A DNA stretch of 64,000 nt from Companilactobacillus formosensis (GCF_005405305.1 NZ_BJDU01000009.1:1-64000); one strand, 5' to 3'. Shown: positions 42,551-52,050, counted from the first letter of the stretch. The notes: a model not told the origin generated them from the letters alone. A program made the numbers and translations.

Positions 42551-43084
42551 ATGCAGGTATATAAAAATTCACAAGAATTGATAGACCAGATTAGAGAGAG
42601 TTATCACAAGTTCATTGATGAATACGAGGGTATAAGTGACGATGTAGCCGATGAGAGAATTGAGCAAGTGGACAAGACTCCACGTGAAATGCTCTCTTAT
42701 CAACTTGGCTGGATCAACATGATTTTATCTTGGGAGAAAGCTGAAGCCAGTGGTGAAAATATCACGACACCAACTCCTGGATATAAATGGGATCAAATGC
42801 GTCAGTTATACCATGATTTTAATATCAAATACGGTTCAAACGGTTTGGAAAATGAGGAAGAGGAATTGAGTAGCGTGGTCGATGAATTAGTTTCATGGAT
42901 CGAGAACATGTCTCATGACGAACTTTTCAAACCAGGAGAACGTAAATGGGCTACAACTAAAGCAATGTGGCCAGTTGCAAAGTGGATTAGAATCAACGCC
43001 GTTTCACCATTCAACAATTACAGCAGACAAGTGAGAAAGTGGAAGAACTTTAATTTAAGAAAAAAGAATCCTGTTAACTCATAA
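42551..43084 (+). CDS. ClbS/DfsB-family four-helix protein (DinB-like)
   Basis: 177 aa from ATG 42551 (AAAGG ten bases upstream). VYKNSQELIDQIRESYHKF, DKTPREMLSYQLGWINMILSWE, TPTPGYKWDQMRQLYHDF and KWPVAKWIRINAVSPFNNY-type blocks match the family. ClbS itself hydrolyses the cyclopropane warhead of colibactin. In lactobacilli the family is common without a known toxin, so its substrate here is unknown. Confidence 0.85.
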   Translation: MQVYKNSQELIDQIRESYHKFIDEYEGISDDVADERIEQVDKTPREMLSYQLGWINMILSWEKAEASGENITTPTPGYKWDQMRQLYHDFNIKYGSNGLENEEEELSSVVDELVSWIENMSHDELFKPGERKWATTKAMWPVAKWIRINAVSPFNNYSRQVRKWKNFNLRKKNPVNS

Positions 43085-43133
43085 AAAAATAACCTTTTGA
43101 TTGTCGTGAAAAACAGTCAAAAGGTTATTTTTA
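43084..43133. terminator. Bidirectional terminator
   Basis: AATAACCTTTTGA / TCAAAAGGTTATT stem with A and T runs between convergent genes. Confidence 0.82.
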
Positions 43134-44249
43134 TTTAGTTGGTAAACCAAAATCGATTAAGAAATAACCGATCGTACCAATGATCAATAGCATAGCGAAG
43201 TTAATGATCGTGAAGTACATGAGATATTTACCAGGATTTTTCTTGAAGAAAAATCTATATTGTTTAAAGGCCAATAGATTAGCTAGCGAACCAACAACAG
43301 TTCCTAAACCACCAATATTCGTACCTAAGAAAATAGCATGAACATATTTAGAGAATTTAGAAACTAAGATAGTAGTTGGAACATTACTAATAAATTGACT
43401 AGTTATAATCGATGTTAAGTATGTACTAGTTCTTGTTTGTAAAAATTGGTGCAGATTGTTAACAATTGCTGGTTCACGATTGATATTACCAACGGCAATA
43501 AAGAAACACATGAAAATCAAAACAATTGAATAATCAACGGATGCTAGAATATGCGGATTGATGAAGATTACTAATAGTAAAGCCGCAATCAATGATCCCC
43601 ACATTGGGATAACGGAAAAAATTCCCAAAAATATTACTATTGTTACTGCTACTGTTAAAGATAAACTTGGAATATTTAACTCAACAGCGGGCAATTCGGT
43701 TAACTCAATCGGATCTTTTGGAAAAAAGCGAGTTGTTAGAAAAATTGCTATAAAAGTAATAATTGTTATTGGAGCTGACATGATAAAGAACTGTTTGATA
43801 CCCAAATTAAAATGTGTCAGCAAGAATAAGTTATGAGTATTACCAAATGGTGTAAACATACTTCCTAAATTAGCAGCCATCGCAATAATAATGACTGGAA
43901 AAATTGGATTAACTTTTATATGCTTAGATAACTGGTAAAATAAAGGAACCAAAGTTAAAATTGTAACATCGTTTGTTAAGAACATAGCTCCAAAAAATGC
44001 TAGAGAAGCTAACATAAATATCATCTGTCGCGTCGTTTTGGCTTTATGTGTCATATACGCCGCGTAATATTTTAGAAAATCCAAATAATCATAGATTTGG
44101 ATTATAATCATCATAGATAGTAGTGATGCAAGTGTCTTCCAATTGATGTCCATCATCTGTGGTGGACTGATGAAGATAGATGTTAAAATAGCTGCTGCCC
44201 CGGCTATCCACAACACTCTATCTGAAAATACACGTTTTAATACGGCCAT
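43131..44249 (-). CDS. ArsB/NhaD/SLC13-superfamily ion transporter
   Basis: 372 aa, about ten to eleven membrane segments, AGGGG ribosome site. FLTNDVTILTLVPLFYQL and AANLGSMFTPFGNTHNLFL are the first-half signature (Thr-Asn-Asp and GN motifs). The C-terminal half contains FISNVPTTILVSKF and GTNIGGLGTVVGSLANLLAF. These pairs define the arsenite/Na+/dicarboxylate ion transporter superfamily. The substrate cannot be assigned. Confidence 0.85.
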   Translation of the reverse strand: MAVLKRVFSDRVLWIAGAAAILTSIFISPPQMMDINWKTLASLLSMMIIIQIYDYLDFLKYYAAYMTHKAKTTRQMIFMLASLAFFGAMFLTNDVTILTLVPLFYQLSKHIKVNPIFPVIIIAMAANLGSMFTPFGNTHNLFLLTHFNLGIKQFFIMSAPITIITFIAIFLTTRFFPKDPIELTELPAVELNIPSLSLTVAVTIVIFLGIFSVIPMWGSLIAALLLVIFINPHILASVDYSIVLIFMCFFIAVGNINREPAIVNNLHQFLQTRTSTYLTSIITSQFISNVPTTILVSKFSKYVHAIFLGTNIGGLGTVVGSLANLLAFKQYRFFFKKNPGKYLMYFTIINFAMLLIIGTIGYFLIDFGLPTK

Positions 44250-44437
44250 TTACGTTTCCCCTACAAAAAAGAAGTACCTTATCTAGTATAAAGATAAAAG
44301 TACTGTTAAAAAAGATAATTATATAAAAAATACCAAATTAGTTTCAGATTGTTAGATTTTTGAAAATATTTTTATATAAAAAGCATTATGTATTATAACC
44401 TAACTATATTAAATATTAACATGAGGGAGAGGAATAA

Positions 44438-44590
44438 ATGCAAATAATTTTATCGATTTTAATGTTTATCATTGGAATTGCCATAATGACAATATCTTTC
44501 AAAGCAAAAAAAGAACCGGTATATTACCTTACTCTGGCGATTGGGGTAGCAATTTTCTTTGCTGCAATTTTCGTTATCTTTCCAAAATAA
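44438..44590 (+). CDS. Small two-helix membrane protein
   Basis: 50 aa, strong ribosome site AGGGAGAGGA before ATG 44438. Two hydrophobic helices (IILSILMFIIGIAIMTI and LTLAIGVAIFFAAIFVIF) are separated by a short basic loop FKAKKEP. It stands 61 bases before another small membrane protein, and the pair share one terminator. Family not recognised. Confidence 0.7.
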   Translation: MQIILSILMFIIGIAIMTISFKAKKEPVYYLTLAIGVAIFFAAIFVIFPK

Positions 44591-44651
44591 TTAATGCCAA
44601 ACAAAATGGAAATTGTTATAATCGACCTATCAAATAGGGGGAGGGATTTCC

Positions 44652-44834
44652 ATGATTTTGAAACGCACATCTCTTTTGGTCCTCGTCTCAATGATTGTTA
44701 GTGTGATTGAGATGACCGTTGATCCTGGATTTTTCTTTGGAAGGATTTCTTTAGCATTTTCAGGATTATTGATGCTTTTTTTAGCATTACTATTTGTAAG
44801 GAACTTATGGCGATTTAGTTCTAAAACCAAATAA
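44652..44834 (+). CDS. Small two-helix membrane protein
   Basis: 60 aa, ribosome site GGGGGAGGG before ATG. Two membrane helices (LLVLVSMIVSVIEMTV and LAFSGLLMLFLALLFV) with a basic C-terminus RNLWRFSSKTK. It lies downstream of the 50-aa membrane protein. Function unknown. Confidence 0.7.
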   Translation: MILKRTSLLVLVSMIVSVIEMTVDPGFFFGRISLAFSGLLMLFLALLFVRNLWRFSSKTK

Positions 44835-44843
44835 TAAAACCGC

Positions 44844-44891
44844 AAAAATGGGAGAGGTTAGTCTGTATTGACCAACTTCTCCCATTTTTTT
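44844..44891. terminator. Bidirectional terminator
   Basis: AAAAATGGGAGA / TCTCCCATTTTT long stem followed by T run. Confidence 0.85.
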
Positions 44892-44906
44892 GTCTAATTA
44901 TCTAAA

Positions 44907-45845
44907 CTAATATTCCCCGTCAGCAATCTTTTCTAGAGTTGTCTTGGAAGGAATAAAGAACAAATTACCAGTGATTGGCGTACTAAAATCAAGTAAACGA
45001 TCACTCTTAGTAAACATATTCGTTAACATTCGATTAGTTACTGCAAAATCTTTTGAGTAGCCAATGAAGTAAGTTCCGGTGATGTCTTTGGCAGGGTCAG
45101 AGAAAGGTACATTCATTCTGACAATTTTGTGTTCAACTCCACCTTCTTCATCTTTTGAAGCTACATTATGTGCATTAGGCAATTTTTCGTCATCGGGCAA
45201 TTCACGGTCAGAAAACTTGTGACGTCCAATAGCTTTTTCTTGATCTTCAGTTTTGAGACTCTTCCAAGCTTCCATATTGTGAATATACTTTTGAGCAAAG
45301 GCATATGAACCATTGTTAAACTCAGGGTCATCATCAATTAAAGTGTAGTCCATTGATTCGACACCAGCTGGATTTTCAGTTCCATCAATAAAGCCGATAA
45401 TTGCTCGACCTTCAATGTATCTGAAACCATGAGTTTCGTCTTCAACTGAAGTAATAGGACGTAAAATACCCATGAATTGATCCATTAATTCGTAACAAAC
45501 TGCCATTTTCTTAGAGCGGACGTGAATGAAAATATCGCCAGGTGTTGAAACGGCAGTGTATTTAGGACCTTTGATTTCTTTAAAATTCTCTAATTCTTTT
45601 GGCTTTGGAGCGTTGGGGAAAAGATAGTCCCAAGCATCTGATCCAAATCCCCAAGCAATGTGAGCTTGAGCTTCTGGGTCACGAATTCGCATACTATTAA
45701 TAATTGAATTGGACATGTCAGAAAATTCTGCAATGGCATCCTTTTCGGCTTTCAAATCTTTGTGATTAAGCATCAAGGTTGTAAAAATAACACTTTCACC
45801 AGCGTCTTTATACACATCTTGAGCTTTTTTAATATCGACTGTCAT
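44907..45845 (-). CDS. Dye-decolorising (Dyp-type) heme peroxidase
   Basis: 312 aa from ATG 45845 (GGAGGTAGG upstream; a longer frame to 45923 lacks a ribosome site). IIGFIDGTENP is the distal Asp GxxDG motif. Proximal heme His is expected in the EHKIVRMNVPF region, and YFIGYSKDF/GNLFFIPS complete the second ferredoxin-like half. It oxidises organic substrates with H2O2. No encapsulin or Tat signal is present, so it is cytoplasmic. Confidence 0.92.
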   Translation of the reverse strand: MTVDIKKAQDVYKDAGESVIFTTLMLNHKDLKAEKDAIAEFSDMSNSIINSMRIRDPEAQAHIAWGFGSDAWDYLFPNAPKPKELENFKEIKGPKYTAVSTPGDIFIHVRSKKMAVCYELMDQFMGILRPITSVEDETHGFRYIEGRAIIGFIDGTENPAGVESMDYTLIDDDPEFNNGSYAFAQKYIHNMEAWKSLKTEDQEKAIGRHKFSDRELPDDEKLPNAHNVASKDEEGGVEHKIVRMNVPFSDPAKDITGTYFIGYSKDFAVTNRMLTNMFTKSDRLLDFSTPITGNLFFIPSKTTLEKIADGEY

Positions 45846-46011
45846 GAACCTACCTCCGGAATATTTGTTTATACACACATACTTTATCATATCCTTACTA
45901 AAAGAGTTATATTTAAAAACCACAAAATAAAATTCTTGATAATGTCTTTAATTAAGAGAATAATTAATTTAATAATGGATTTTGATAATTCCCGAAAGGA
46001 AGTACAGATAT

Positions 46012-47001
46012 ATGTGTACAAGTCTTAGCTTAGGGGCTTTAGATGGCTCAAAATTTTTAGCTAGAACAATGGATTTTGCCTTTGAATTGAATGGCAGACC
46101 AACATTTTTACCTCAAGAATATAAATGGATTTCTTCTTATGATAAGAAAACTTATACAACCGATTATGCCATCATGGGAACTGGTGCTAAATATGGCAAC
46201 AATTACATGGTAGCTGACGGTTTTAACGAATATGGCTTATCGGCTGCAGAATTATATTTTGCCAATGCTGCTAAATACGATACAGAACCAACTGACGGAG
46301 CAATCAACTTAGTTGCTGAAGAATTTATCCTTTGGGCTTTGGGTAACAACAAGTCAATTGAAGACTTGAAAGAAAATATTAAACAAGTTCACTTGATTGA
46401 ATCAAATGCCGGTGTAATGGGTCAAAACCAACCCTTGCACTTCATTTTCAGTGATGCAACTGGCGCAACTTACGTCCTAGAACCACAAGGCAATGGTTTG
46501 GTACTTCAAGAAGATAAGGTTGGCGTAATGACTAACACACCTGATTACAATTGGCACAAGACTAATTTGGCTAATTACTTGGGTGCTCAAACAACTAACT
46601 TCGCTGCTAAAAAATTCGGTGACGAAGAAGTTATTCCTTTAGGTCAAAATGGTACTTTTAGATTACCTGGTGGTTACACTGCCGTTGACCGTTTTGTAAG
46701 AACTGCCTTCATTCGCAATGCTTCCGAAACACCTAAAGATAACAAACAAGCTGTCAATACGATTTTACATATGCTTGATAGTGTAACCATTCCTCGTGGG
46801 GTTAACATCAAGGACAACGGTGAATCCAGTTATACTCAATATCAAACAGTTTTGGATTTGACTAACAAGATCATGTACTTTGTTCCTTATGGCAATCGTA
46901 AAGTTTATGCTACTAAGATGACTGACGATTTGATTAAGAATCAAAAAGAACCAAAAGAGTTCGAAGTAGCACTTGATCAAGAATTTGAAGCATTAAATTA
47001 A
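46012..47001 (+). CDS. Choloylglycine hydrolase family amidase (bile salt hydrolase / penicillin V acylase-like)
   Basis: 329 aa. I chose ATG 46012 because it places the nucleophile Cys at residue 2 (MCTSLSLG); the longer frame would bury it. Arg18 and Asp21 follow in FLARTMDF, then VADGFNEYGLSAAELYF, GVMTNTPDYNWH (Asn) and AVDRFVRTAF (Arg). The enzyme is an Ntn-hydrolase cleaving amide bonds of conjugated bile acids, penicillin V or acyl-homoserine lactones. Sequence alone does not separate these. Confidence 0.88.
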   Translation: MCTSLSLGALDGSKFLARTMDFAFELNGRPTFLPQEYKWISSYDKKTYTTDYAIMGTGAKYGNNYMVADGFNEYGLSAAELYFANAAKYDTEPTDGAINLVAEEFILWALGNNKSIEDLKENIKQVHLIESNAGVMGQNQPLHFIFSDATGATYVLEPQGNGLVLQEDKVGVMTNTPDYNWHKTNLANYLGAQTTNFAAKKFGDEEVIPLGQNGTFRLPGGYTAVDRFVRTAFIRNASETPKDNKQAVNTILHMLDSVTIPRGVNIKDNGESSYTQYQTVLDLTNKIMYFVPYGNRKVYATKMTDDLIKNQKEPKEFEVALDQEFEALN

Positions 47002-47048
47002 AAAGAAGCATCTATTCAGATTTTATTTCTGAATAGATGCTATTTTTA
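47002..47048. terminator. Bidirectional terminator
   Basis: AGCATCTATTCAGA / TCTGAATAGATGCT perfect stem with A and T runs on either side. Confidence 0.85.
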
Positions 47049-47636
47049 TTCCATAAAAGGATTATTTTTCAAAGTTGAAGTGTAAAAATTAATTTCATTT
47101 ACAGCCTCATTCAATCGTTTAGCAAAGTGGTCGCTGTTCTTAACATCCAATAAAGTACCATCTTCAGCAAAATTGTCATCAGCGTTCCACAATAAGACCG
47201 GCGTTGGCAAAACAATCATTTTCAGCATTTGAAGTATTGGCACGATTGACTGAGCGGCCAACATACCGCCGTCACTGAAGTGTGAATAGGCAATTGTCAA
47301 AACAGGTTTGCGATTAACTTCTGGTCCCACTAAATCGAGGGCATTTTTCAAGGCTCCAGTAATAGCGTGGTCGTATTCCGGTGTCAAAATCAAATAGCCA
47401 TCTTGCTGGTTCAATTTTTTAAGCCAATCACTTTCGACACTATTTAAATCGTGAATGTGGTCTTCCAAAGGAGTTTCCTCGTGATCATAGAGTGGCAAAG
47501 GATAGTCACTAAGTTTGATCCAATTGTATTCAACATCAGCATTACTCTGCACTGTATTTTGTAAATATTTAAAAATCTTACCACCAAGCGAATTGTGGCG
47601 CGTCGTTCCTAAAATGATTCCAATTTTTATTCCCAT
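47046..47636 (-). CDS. NADPH-dependent FMN reductase family protein
   Basis: 196 aa from ATG 47636 (GAGGT eight bases upstream; the frame extends to 47750 without a start signal). IGIILGTTRHNSLGGKI is the flavin phosphate loop, DYPLPLYDHEETP and LILTPEYDHAITGALKNALDLVG are hallmark blocks of flavodoxin-fold NAD(P)H:FMN/quinone reductases. Substrate unknown. Confidence 0.88.
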   Translation of the reverse strand: MGIKIGIILGTTRHNSLGGKIFKYLQNTVQSNADVEYNWIKLSDYPLPLYDHEETPLEDHIHDLNSVESDWLKKLNQQDGYLILTPEYDHAITGALKNALDLVGPEVNRKPVLTIAYSHFSDGGMLAAQSIVPILQMLKMIVLPTPVLLWNADDNFAEDGTLLDVKNSDHFAKRLNEAVNEINFYTSTLKNNPFME

Positions 47637-47747
47637 AATATATACCTCACATATACAAAGGTTATATCTTGAGACGGTAGTATTGCAAATGATTAATTTG
47701 AGTGTGGCCTTAGTAAACGTGGATTGGTGGTAAAAAAAGAATAAAAT

Positions 47748-47922
47748 CACTATCTAGTCCGGAATAGCAAAGCAAATTGGCTCAAATGTGAAATTTCACT
47801 TGGCAATTTATTGCCTAGTGAAAGGCCGAGCTTGAAGACTTTGCCCGGTTCTGGTCTTAGCAAAGGCTCCAAGTCGTGCCCACATTGTTCCAGCCAAATT
47901 TGCTTTGCTATGGAGGACGGAA
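47748..47922 (+). repeat. Repeat module B (full copy, best-preserved stems)
   Basis: Closing stem TAGCAAAGCAAATT (47765-47778) pairs perfectly with AATTTGCTTTGCTA (47897-47910). The second helix TTTCACT-T-GGCAA-TTTA-TTGCC-T-AGTGAAA spans 47794-47823. The third, long hairpin carries CTTTGC / GCAAAG and CCC apical pairs up to about 47880. Ends GGAGGACGGAAT. A reverse-strand ORF across it (47750-47932) recurs in the 53.9-kb copy and is an artefact. Confidence 0.87.
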
Positions 47923-48032
47923 TATTAATCAAGATTCATAAGAACTATAAATTAAGAACCAATATTTTTTTGGTATGTAAGTGCAATACGTTATAAGATA
48001 TACTTAGAAAGAAAAATAATCACCATGTTTAT

Positions 48033-48050
48033 AATTGGTGCGACCCAATT
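48033..48050. promoter_or_regulatory. Operator candidate upstream of the GntR gene
   Basis: AATTGGTGCGACCCAATT: 6-bp arms around TGCGAC, 19 bases before the start codon. The same motif occurs inverted upstream of xfp. Confidence 0.62.
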
Positions 48051-48069
48051 TATGAAATGAGGAAAAGTT

Positions 48070-48798
48070 ATGGCTGATTTAGTTTATCAAAAAATTATTA
48101 CATCGTTAAAAAAGGCAATTGATGCAGGTGAATTCTCAGATATGCGTTTACCTGACGAGAGATCTTTAGCCGAAAGTTACAAAGTTAGTCGAAGTTCAAT
48201 CAAACGTGCTTTAGGATTGATGGCTGATCAAGGAATTATCTTTAAAAAACGAGGATCTGGAACTTTTGTTAACCCCTTGTATTTGAAGCAAGGTTCATCA
48301 TTTAACTATAGTGGTAAAAACTTAGGTATCACTGATAGTTTCAATGTCAATGGTCAAAAACCCGGCGTAAAAGTTTTGCAATTTGATGTGGTTCATCCGG
48401 ATAAAGATTTGCAAGATAACTTATTTTTGAAACCTAGTGAATTCGTCTATGCTTTCAAGCGCTTGCGGTCATTAGATGATGTGCCATTCATGATTGAAAC
48501 GGGATATATTCCTATCAAGTTGGCACCGGAATTATCAGAGCAAATTGCTTCTGAATCTATCTTTAATTATGTAGAATCTGAGTTAGGCAAAGAAGTTAAC
48601 AAGACTTATTTGAATATTTCGGCTGAACCTTCGGATGCTGAAGGCAAGGAGTTGTTGAATTTAGCTGATAATGAGCCTGTTGGCTTGATGGAAGGGATTT
48701 TCTTCTTAGACGATGGAACTCCCTTTGAATTCTCAACGATGAAACTACATTATAAATATTTCAAATACGATTCTTTCGTTGATTTAGCCAATAAGTAA
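48070..48798 (+). CDS. GntR-family regulator (UTRA type), probable regulator of phosphoketolase
   Basis: 242 aa. Winged helix YQKIITSLKKAIDAGEFSDM, YKVSRSSIKRALGLMADQG and FKKRGSGTFVNP. The UTRA domain runs to the C-terminus (DGTPFEFSTMKLHYKYFKY). It lies directly upstream of xfp. A shared 18-bp motif before both genes suggests that it represses itself and xfp. Confidence 0.88.
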   Translation: MADLVYQKIITSLKKAIDAGEFSDMRLPDERSLAESYKVSRSSIKRALGLMADQGIIFKKRGSGTFVNPLYLKQGSSFNYSGKNLGITDSFNVNGQKPGVKVLQFDVVHPDKDLQDNLFLKPSEFVYAFKRLRSLDDVPFMIETGYIPIKLAPELSEQIASESIFNYVESELGKEVNKTYLNISAEPSDAEGKELLNLADNEPVGLMEGIFFLDDGTPFEFSTMKLHYKYFKYDSFVDLANK

Positions 48799-48810
48799 GA
48801 GTTTACAAAC

Positions 48811-48866
48811 ATTGGAACGCACCAATTTTCAAAATGGTTGACTTTTGTTATAGTTCTCGCTATCAT
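48811..48866 (+). promoter_or_regulatory. xfp promoter with upstream GntR-type motif
   Basis: ATTGGAACGCACCAATT (48811-48827) is the inverse of the motif before the GntR gene. It lies 10 bp upstream of -35 TTGACT (48838-48843), 17-bp spacer, -10 TATCAT (48861-48866). Confidence 0.68.
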
Positions 48867-48900
48867 TACAATTGTAAATACATAAGGAGTGTGTGCTGGA

Positions 48901-51255
48901 ATGACAGATTACTCATCAAAAGAATACTTAAATTTAATCGATAAATACTGGCGAGCAGCAAACTACGTTTCTGTTGGTCAATTATATTTAAAAGATAATC
49001 CATTATTAAGACGTGAATTAAAAGCTAGTGATGTCAAAGTTCACCCAATCGGACACTGGGGAACTATTGCTGGACAAAACTTTATTTATGCTCATTTGAA
49101 TCGTGTAATTAACAAGTATGGTTTAAAGATGTTCTATATTGAAGGCCCTGGTCATGGTGGGCAAGTAATGGTTTCTAATTCTTACCTTGATGGTAGTTAT
49201 ACAGAAATCTATCCAGAAATTACTCAAGATACTAAGGGTATGCAAAAACTCTTTAAACAATTTTCATTCCCTGGTGGTGTAGCTTCTCATGCTGCTCCAG
49301 AAACACCAGGTTCAATGCATGAAGGTGGGGAATTAGGTTATTCTCTATCACACGGTGTCGGTGCTATCTTAGATAACCCTGATCAAATTGCTGCCGTAGT
49401 CATTGGTGATGGTGAATCTGAAACTGGTCCTTTGGCTGCTTCATGGTTCTCAAATACTTTCATTAATCCCGTTAATGATGGGGCTGTTTTACCAATCCTA
49501 AATCTAAACGGCTTTAAGATTTCTAACCCTACGATTTTGTCACGTAAGAGTGATGAAGATTTGACTAAGTACTTTGAAGGTATGGGTTGGGATCCAATGT
49601 TCGTTGAAGGCACAGATCCTCAAAAGATGCATCCTGAAATGGCTAAAGTTATGGATGAAGCTATTGAAAAAATTCAAGCTATTCAAACAGAAGCTAGAAA
49701 ACACCCTGCATCAGAAGCTAAAATGCCTAAGTGGCCAGTAATTATTTTCCGTGCACCTAAGGGTTGGACTGGTCCTAAGACTTGGGATGGCGAACCAATC
49801 GAAGGCTCATTTAGAGCTCACCAAATTCCAATTCCTGTTGATCAAAATGATATGCAACACGCTGATAAATTAGTTGAATGGCTAGAATCTTATAAACCAG
49901 AAGAACTATTTGATGAAAATGGTAAATTGGATAGTGATATTGCTGCTATTATCCCTAAGGGACAAGCAAGAATGGCAATGAATCCTATTGTAAATGGTGG
50001 GGTTGATCCTAAACCATTGAAACTTCCAGATTATAAGAATTACGCTTTGAAATTTGACAAGCCAGGTACTAAGATTGCTCAAGATATGATTGAACTAGGT
50101 AAGTATCTCGGTGATGTTATTAAGAATAATGAAAAGAACTTCAGAATCTTTGGACCTGATGAAACAATGTCAAACCGTCTTTATGGCGCCTTTGATGCTT
50201 CACCTCGTCAATGGATGGAACCAGTTAAGGAACCAAATGATCAATTTGAAGCTCCAGTTGGTCGTATCATCGATTCACAACTTTCAGAACACCAAGCTGA
50301 AGGATTTAACGAAGGTTATACTTTAACAGGTCGTCATAGTATTTTCCCAAGTTACGAAGCTTTCTTGAGAGTTGTCGATTCAATGTTGACACAACACTTC
50401 AAGTGGTTGAGAAAAGCTAACGAATTGAGCTGGAGAAACAAGTATCCATCACTTAATGTGATTGCTACATCAACTGCTTTCCAACAAGATCACAATGGTT
50501 ATACTCACCAAGATCCAGGTATCATTACTCACTTAGCTGAAAAGAAACCTGAATACATTCGTGAATACTTCCCAGCTGACACAAATTCGTTGCTTGCTGT
50601 TATGCCTAAGATTTTGGATGATCAAGAAAAGATCAACTTATTGGTAACTTCAAAACAACCTAGACTCCAATTCTATTCAATTGAAGAAGGTCAAGAATTA
50701 GCCGATAAAGGTCTTAAAGTAATCGATTGGGCATCAAACGATAATGGTGATCCAGATATCGTTATTGCTGCTGCTGGTACTGAACCAAACCTTGAATCAT
50801 TGGCTGCTATCAGTATTTTGAGAAAAGCTAAACCAGAGCTCAAAATCAGATTCGTTAACGTTGTTGACTTGTTGAAACTGAGATCACCAAAGGTTGACCC
50901 TCGTGGTTTGACTGATGAACAATTCAATGAGATCTTTACCGTTGATAAACCAGTTCTATTCGCATTCCACGGCTTTGAAGACATCATCAAGGAAATCTTC
51001 TTTGACCGTGACAATCACAATCTATACGTTCATGGTTATCGTGAAAATGGTGATATTACAACTCCATTCGACATGCGTGTAGTTAATGAAATGGATCGTT
51101 TCCACTTGGCTGAAGTTGCTGCTGTTGCTGTTCAAGGTGACGCTGCAAGTGACTTTGCTGATGAAATGGAAGCTAAGGTCGATAAACACAACAAGTACAT
51201 CCGTGAGTATGGTGATGATTTGCCAGAAGTTAATAACTGGACTTGGGATGTTTAG
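48901..51255 (+). CDS. xfp: D-xylulose 5-phosphate/D-fructose 6-phosphate phosphoketolase
   Basis: 784 aa from ATG 48901 (AAGGAG upstream). [69 protein letters not shown] (motifs [14 protein letters not shown] and [10 protein letters not shown]) and the thiamine diphosphate motif [19 protein letters not shown] through the Asn-rich end [10 protein letters not shown] are diagnostic. It converts xylulose 5-phosphate plus phosphate to acetyl phosphate and glyceraldehyde 3-phosphate, the key step of heterolactic pentose use. Likely under GntR control. Repeat module A supplies the terminator. Confidence 0.96.
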   Translation: MTDYSSKEYLNLIDKYWRAANYVSVGQLYLKDNPLLRRELKASDVKVHPIGHWGTIAGQNFIYAHLNRVINKYGLKMFYIEGPGHGGQVMVSNSYLDGSYTEIYPEITQDTKGMQKLFKQFSFPGGVASHAAPETPGSMHEGGELGYSLSHGVGAILDNPDQIAAVVIGDGESETGPLAASWFSNTFINPVNDGAVLPILNLNGFKISNPTILSRKSDEDLTKYFEGMGWDPMFVEGTDPQKMHPEMAKVMDEAIEKIQAIQTEARKHPASEAKMPKWPVIIFRAPKGWTGPKTWDGEPIEGSFRAHQIPIPVDQNDMQHADKLVEWLESYKPEELFDENGKLDSDIAAIIPKGQARMAMNPIVNGGVDPKPLKLPDYKNYALKFDKPGTKIAQDMIELGKYLGDVIKNNEKNFRIFGPDETMSNRLYGAFDASPRQWMEPVKEPNDQFEAPVGRIIDSQLSEHQAEGFNEGYTLTGRHSIFPSYEAFLRVVDSMLTQHFKWLRKANELSWRNKYPSLNVIATSTAFQQDHNGYTHQDPGIITHLAEKKPEYIREYFPADTNSLLAVMPKILDDQEKINLLVTSKQPRLQFYSIEEGQELADKGLKVIDWASNDNGDPDIVIAAAGTEPNLESLAAISILRKAKPELKIRFVNVVDLLKLRSPKVDPRGLTDEQFNEIFTVDKPVLFAFHGFEDIIKEIFFDRDNHNLYVHGYRENGDITTPFDMRVVNEMDRFHLAEVAAVAVQGDAASDFADEMEAKVDKHNKYIREYGDDLPEVNNWTWDV

Positions 51256-51267
51256 GATAGATAATCA

Positions 51268-51400
51268 AGTTTCTCGTTACTGACTAGACAGTGATTTCTA
51301 TCTTTATATAAATTACTTCAGAAGTTAATAGAAGATATTATTAGAATTGCGGCATATTGCTGTAGTTCTAGTAGTATCTTTTTTTTGCAGACGACGGTAT
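51268..51400 (+). repeat. Repeat module A with distal module end
   Basis: CTGACTAGACAGTGATTTC then TCTTTATATAAATTACTTCAG. The hairpin at 51332-51380 pairs over 23 bp (AAGATATTATTAGAATTGC with GTAGTTCTAGTAGTATCTT, some G-T) and is followed by seven T, then GCAGACGACGGTAT. It is the only terminator-like structure after xfp. Confidence 0.8.
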
Positions 51401-51524
51401 CCTTAGTCGAAATATATTAGAAAAATTAAAAATATAAATCGAATAATACTGTTCACAATCAATAAACAACTGTCCACAAAGACCGGCATATCAGTGTTTG
51501 TGACATAAATAAGTTTAAAAATAA

Positions 51525-51716
51525 TTGTCTAAATTTAGTTTTAAGAATTCTAAGAAAAGATTTCAAAATAATTTGAACGATTTTCAAAAACATACTGCCA
51601 GTAGTAAGAAATCTTTAATTTATTTTAAGAGTGCCACTCGGTTTATTAGAAAGAAAATGACAGTTGTAAATAGTCGTCTAAACGCCGGTGTAAAGGGGTT
51701 GTCAAACCTTTTTTAG
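51525..51716 (+). CDS. Doubtful small basic protein
   Basis: 63 codons from TTG 51525, directly after a stop codon and without a ribosome site. The product is Lys/Ser/Phe/Asn-rich with no membrane segment. It precedes the well-supported small membrane protein at 51770. The open frame may be chance. Confidence 0.25.
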   Translation: MSKFSFKNSKKRFQNNLNDFQKHTASSKKSLIYFKSATRFIRKKMTVVNSRLNAGVKGLSNLF

Positions 51717-51769
51717 CATGGTATTGTCATCTATGGAAAAAAAGAAAAAGACACTAAGGGGTGGATGTT

Positions 51770-51955
51770 ATGACAACAAGAAACGTAAAATTCATGAAAG
51801 TAGCACTAATGGCGGTGGTCGCAGTCTTATTGATGATGTTATTCGTTTTGCAAAGTCGATACACCATTCCAGCAGTTGCTCTAGCAGCGGTTGCATTGGC
51901 TGTCTACTCAGAAGATAGAATTTCAAAGAAACATACATTCAAATTTACTGATTAA
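51770..51955 (+). CDS. Small membrane protein
   Basis: 61 aa from ATG 51770 (AAGGGGTGG upstream). MTTRNVKFMK then a hydrophobic segment VALMAVVAVLLMMLFVL, then a second one IPAVALAAVALAVY, and a charged C-terminus. Followed by a perfect terminator. Family not recognised. Confidence 0.65.
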   Translation: MTTRNVKFMKVALMAVVAVLLMMLFVLQSRYTIPAVALAAVALAVYSEDRISKKHTFKFTD

Positions 51956-51980
51956 TCAATCCGTAATAAATTATATGCTG

Positions 51981-52010
51981 ACAGATCTCAATTTGAGATC
52001 TGTTTTTTTG
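51981..52010 (+). terminator. Rho-independent terminator
   Basis: ACAGATCTCA / TGAGATCTGT perfect stem, ATT loop, seven T. Confidence 0.88.
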
Positions 52011-52011
52011 T

Positions 52012-52050
52012 AAAAAAAAGCCTGGACTCGCAATGAGCTCAAGCTTTTTT
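52012..52050 (-). terminator. Terminator of the HxlR gene
   Basis: In the reverse transcript AAGCTTGAGCTC / GAGTCCAGGCTT (one mismatch) is followed by seven T. Confidence 0.72.

Noticed and set aside
47750-47932. Reverse-strand ORF of 60 codons, with a near-identical one at 53929-54147
   Set aside because: Both lie wholly inside repeat module B; the shared peptide is a by-product of the repeat, with no ribosome site and stops in other copies.
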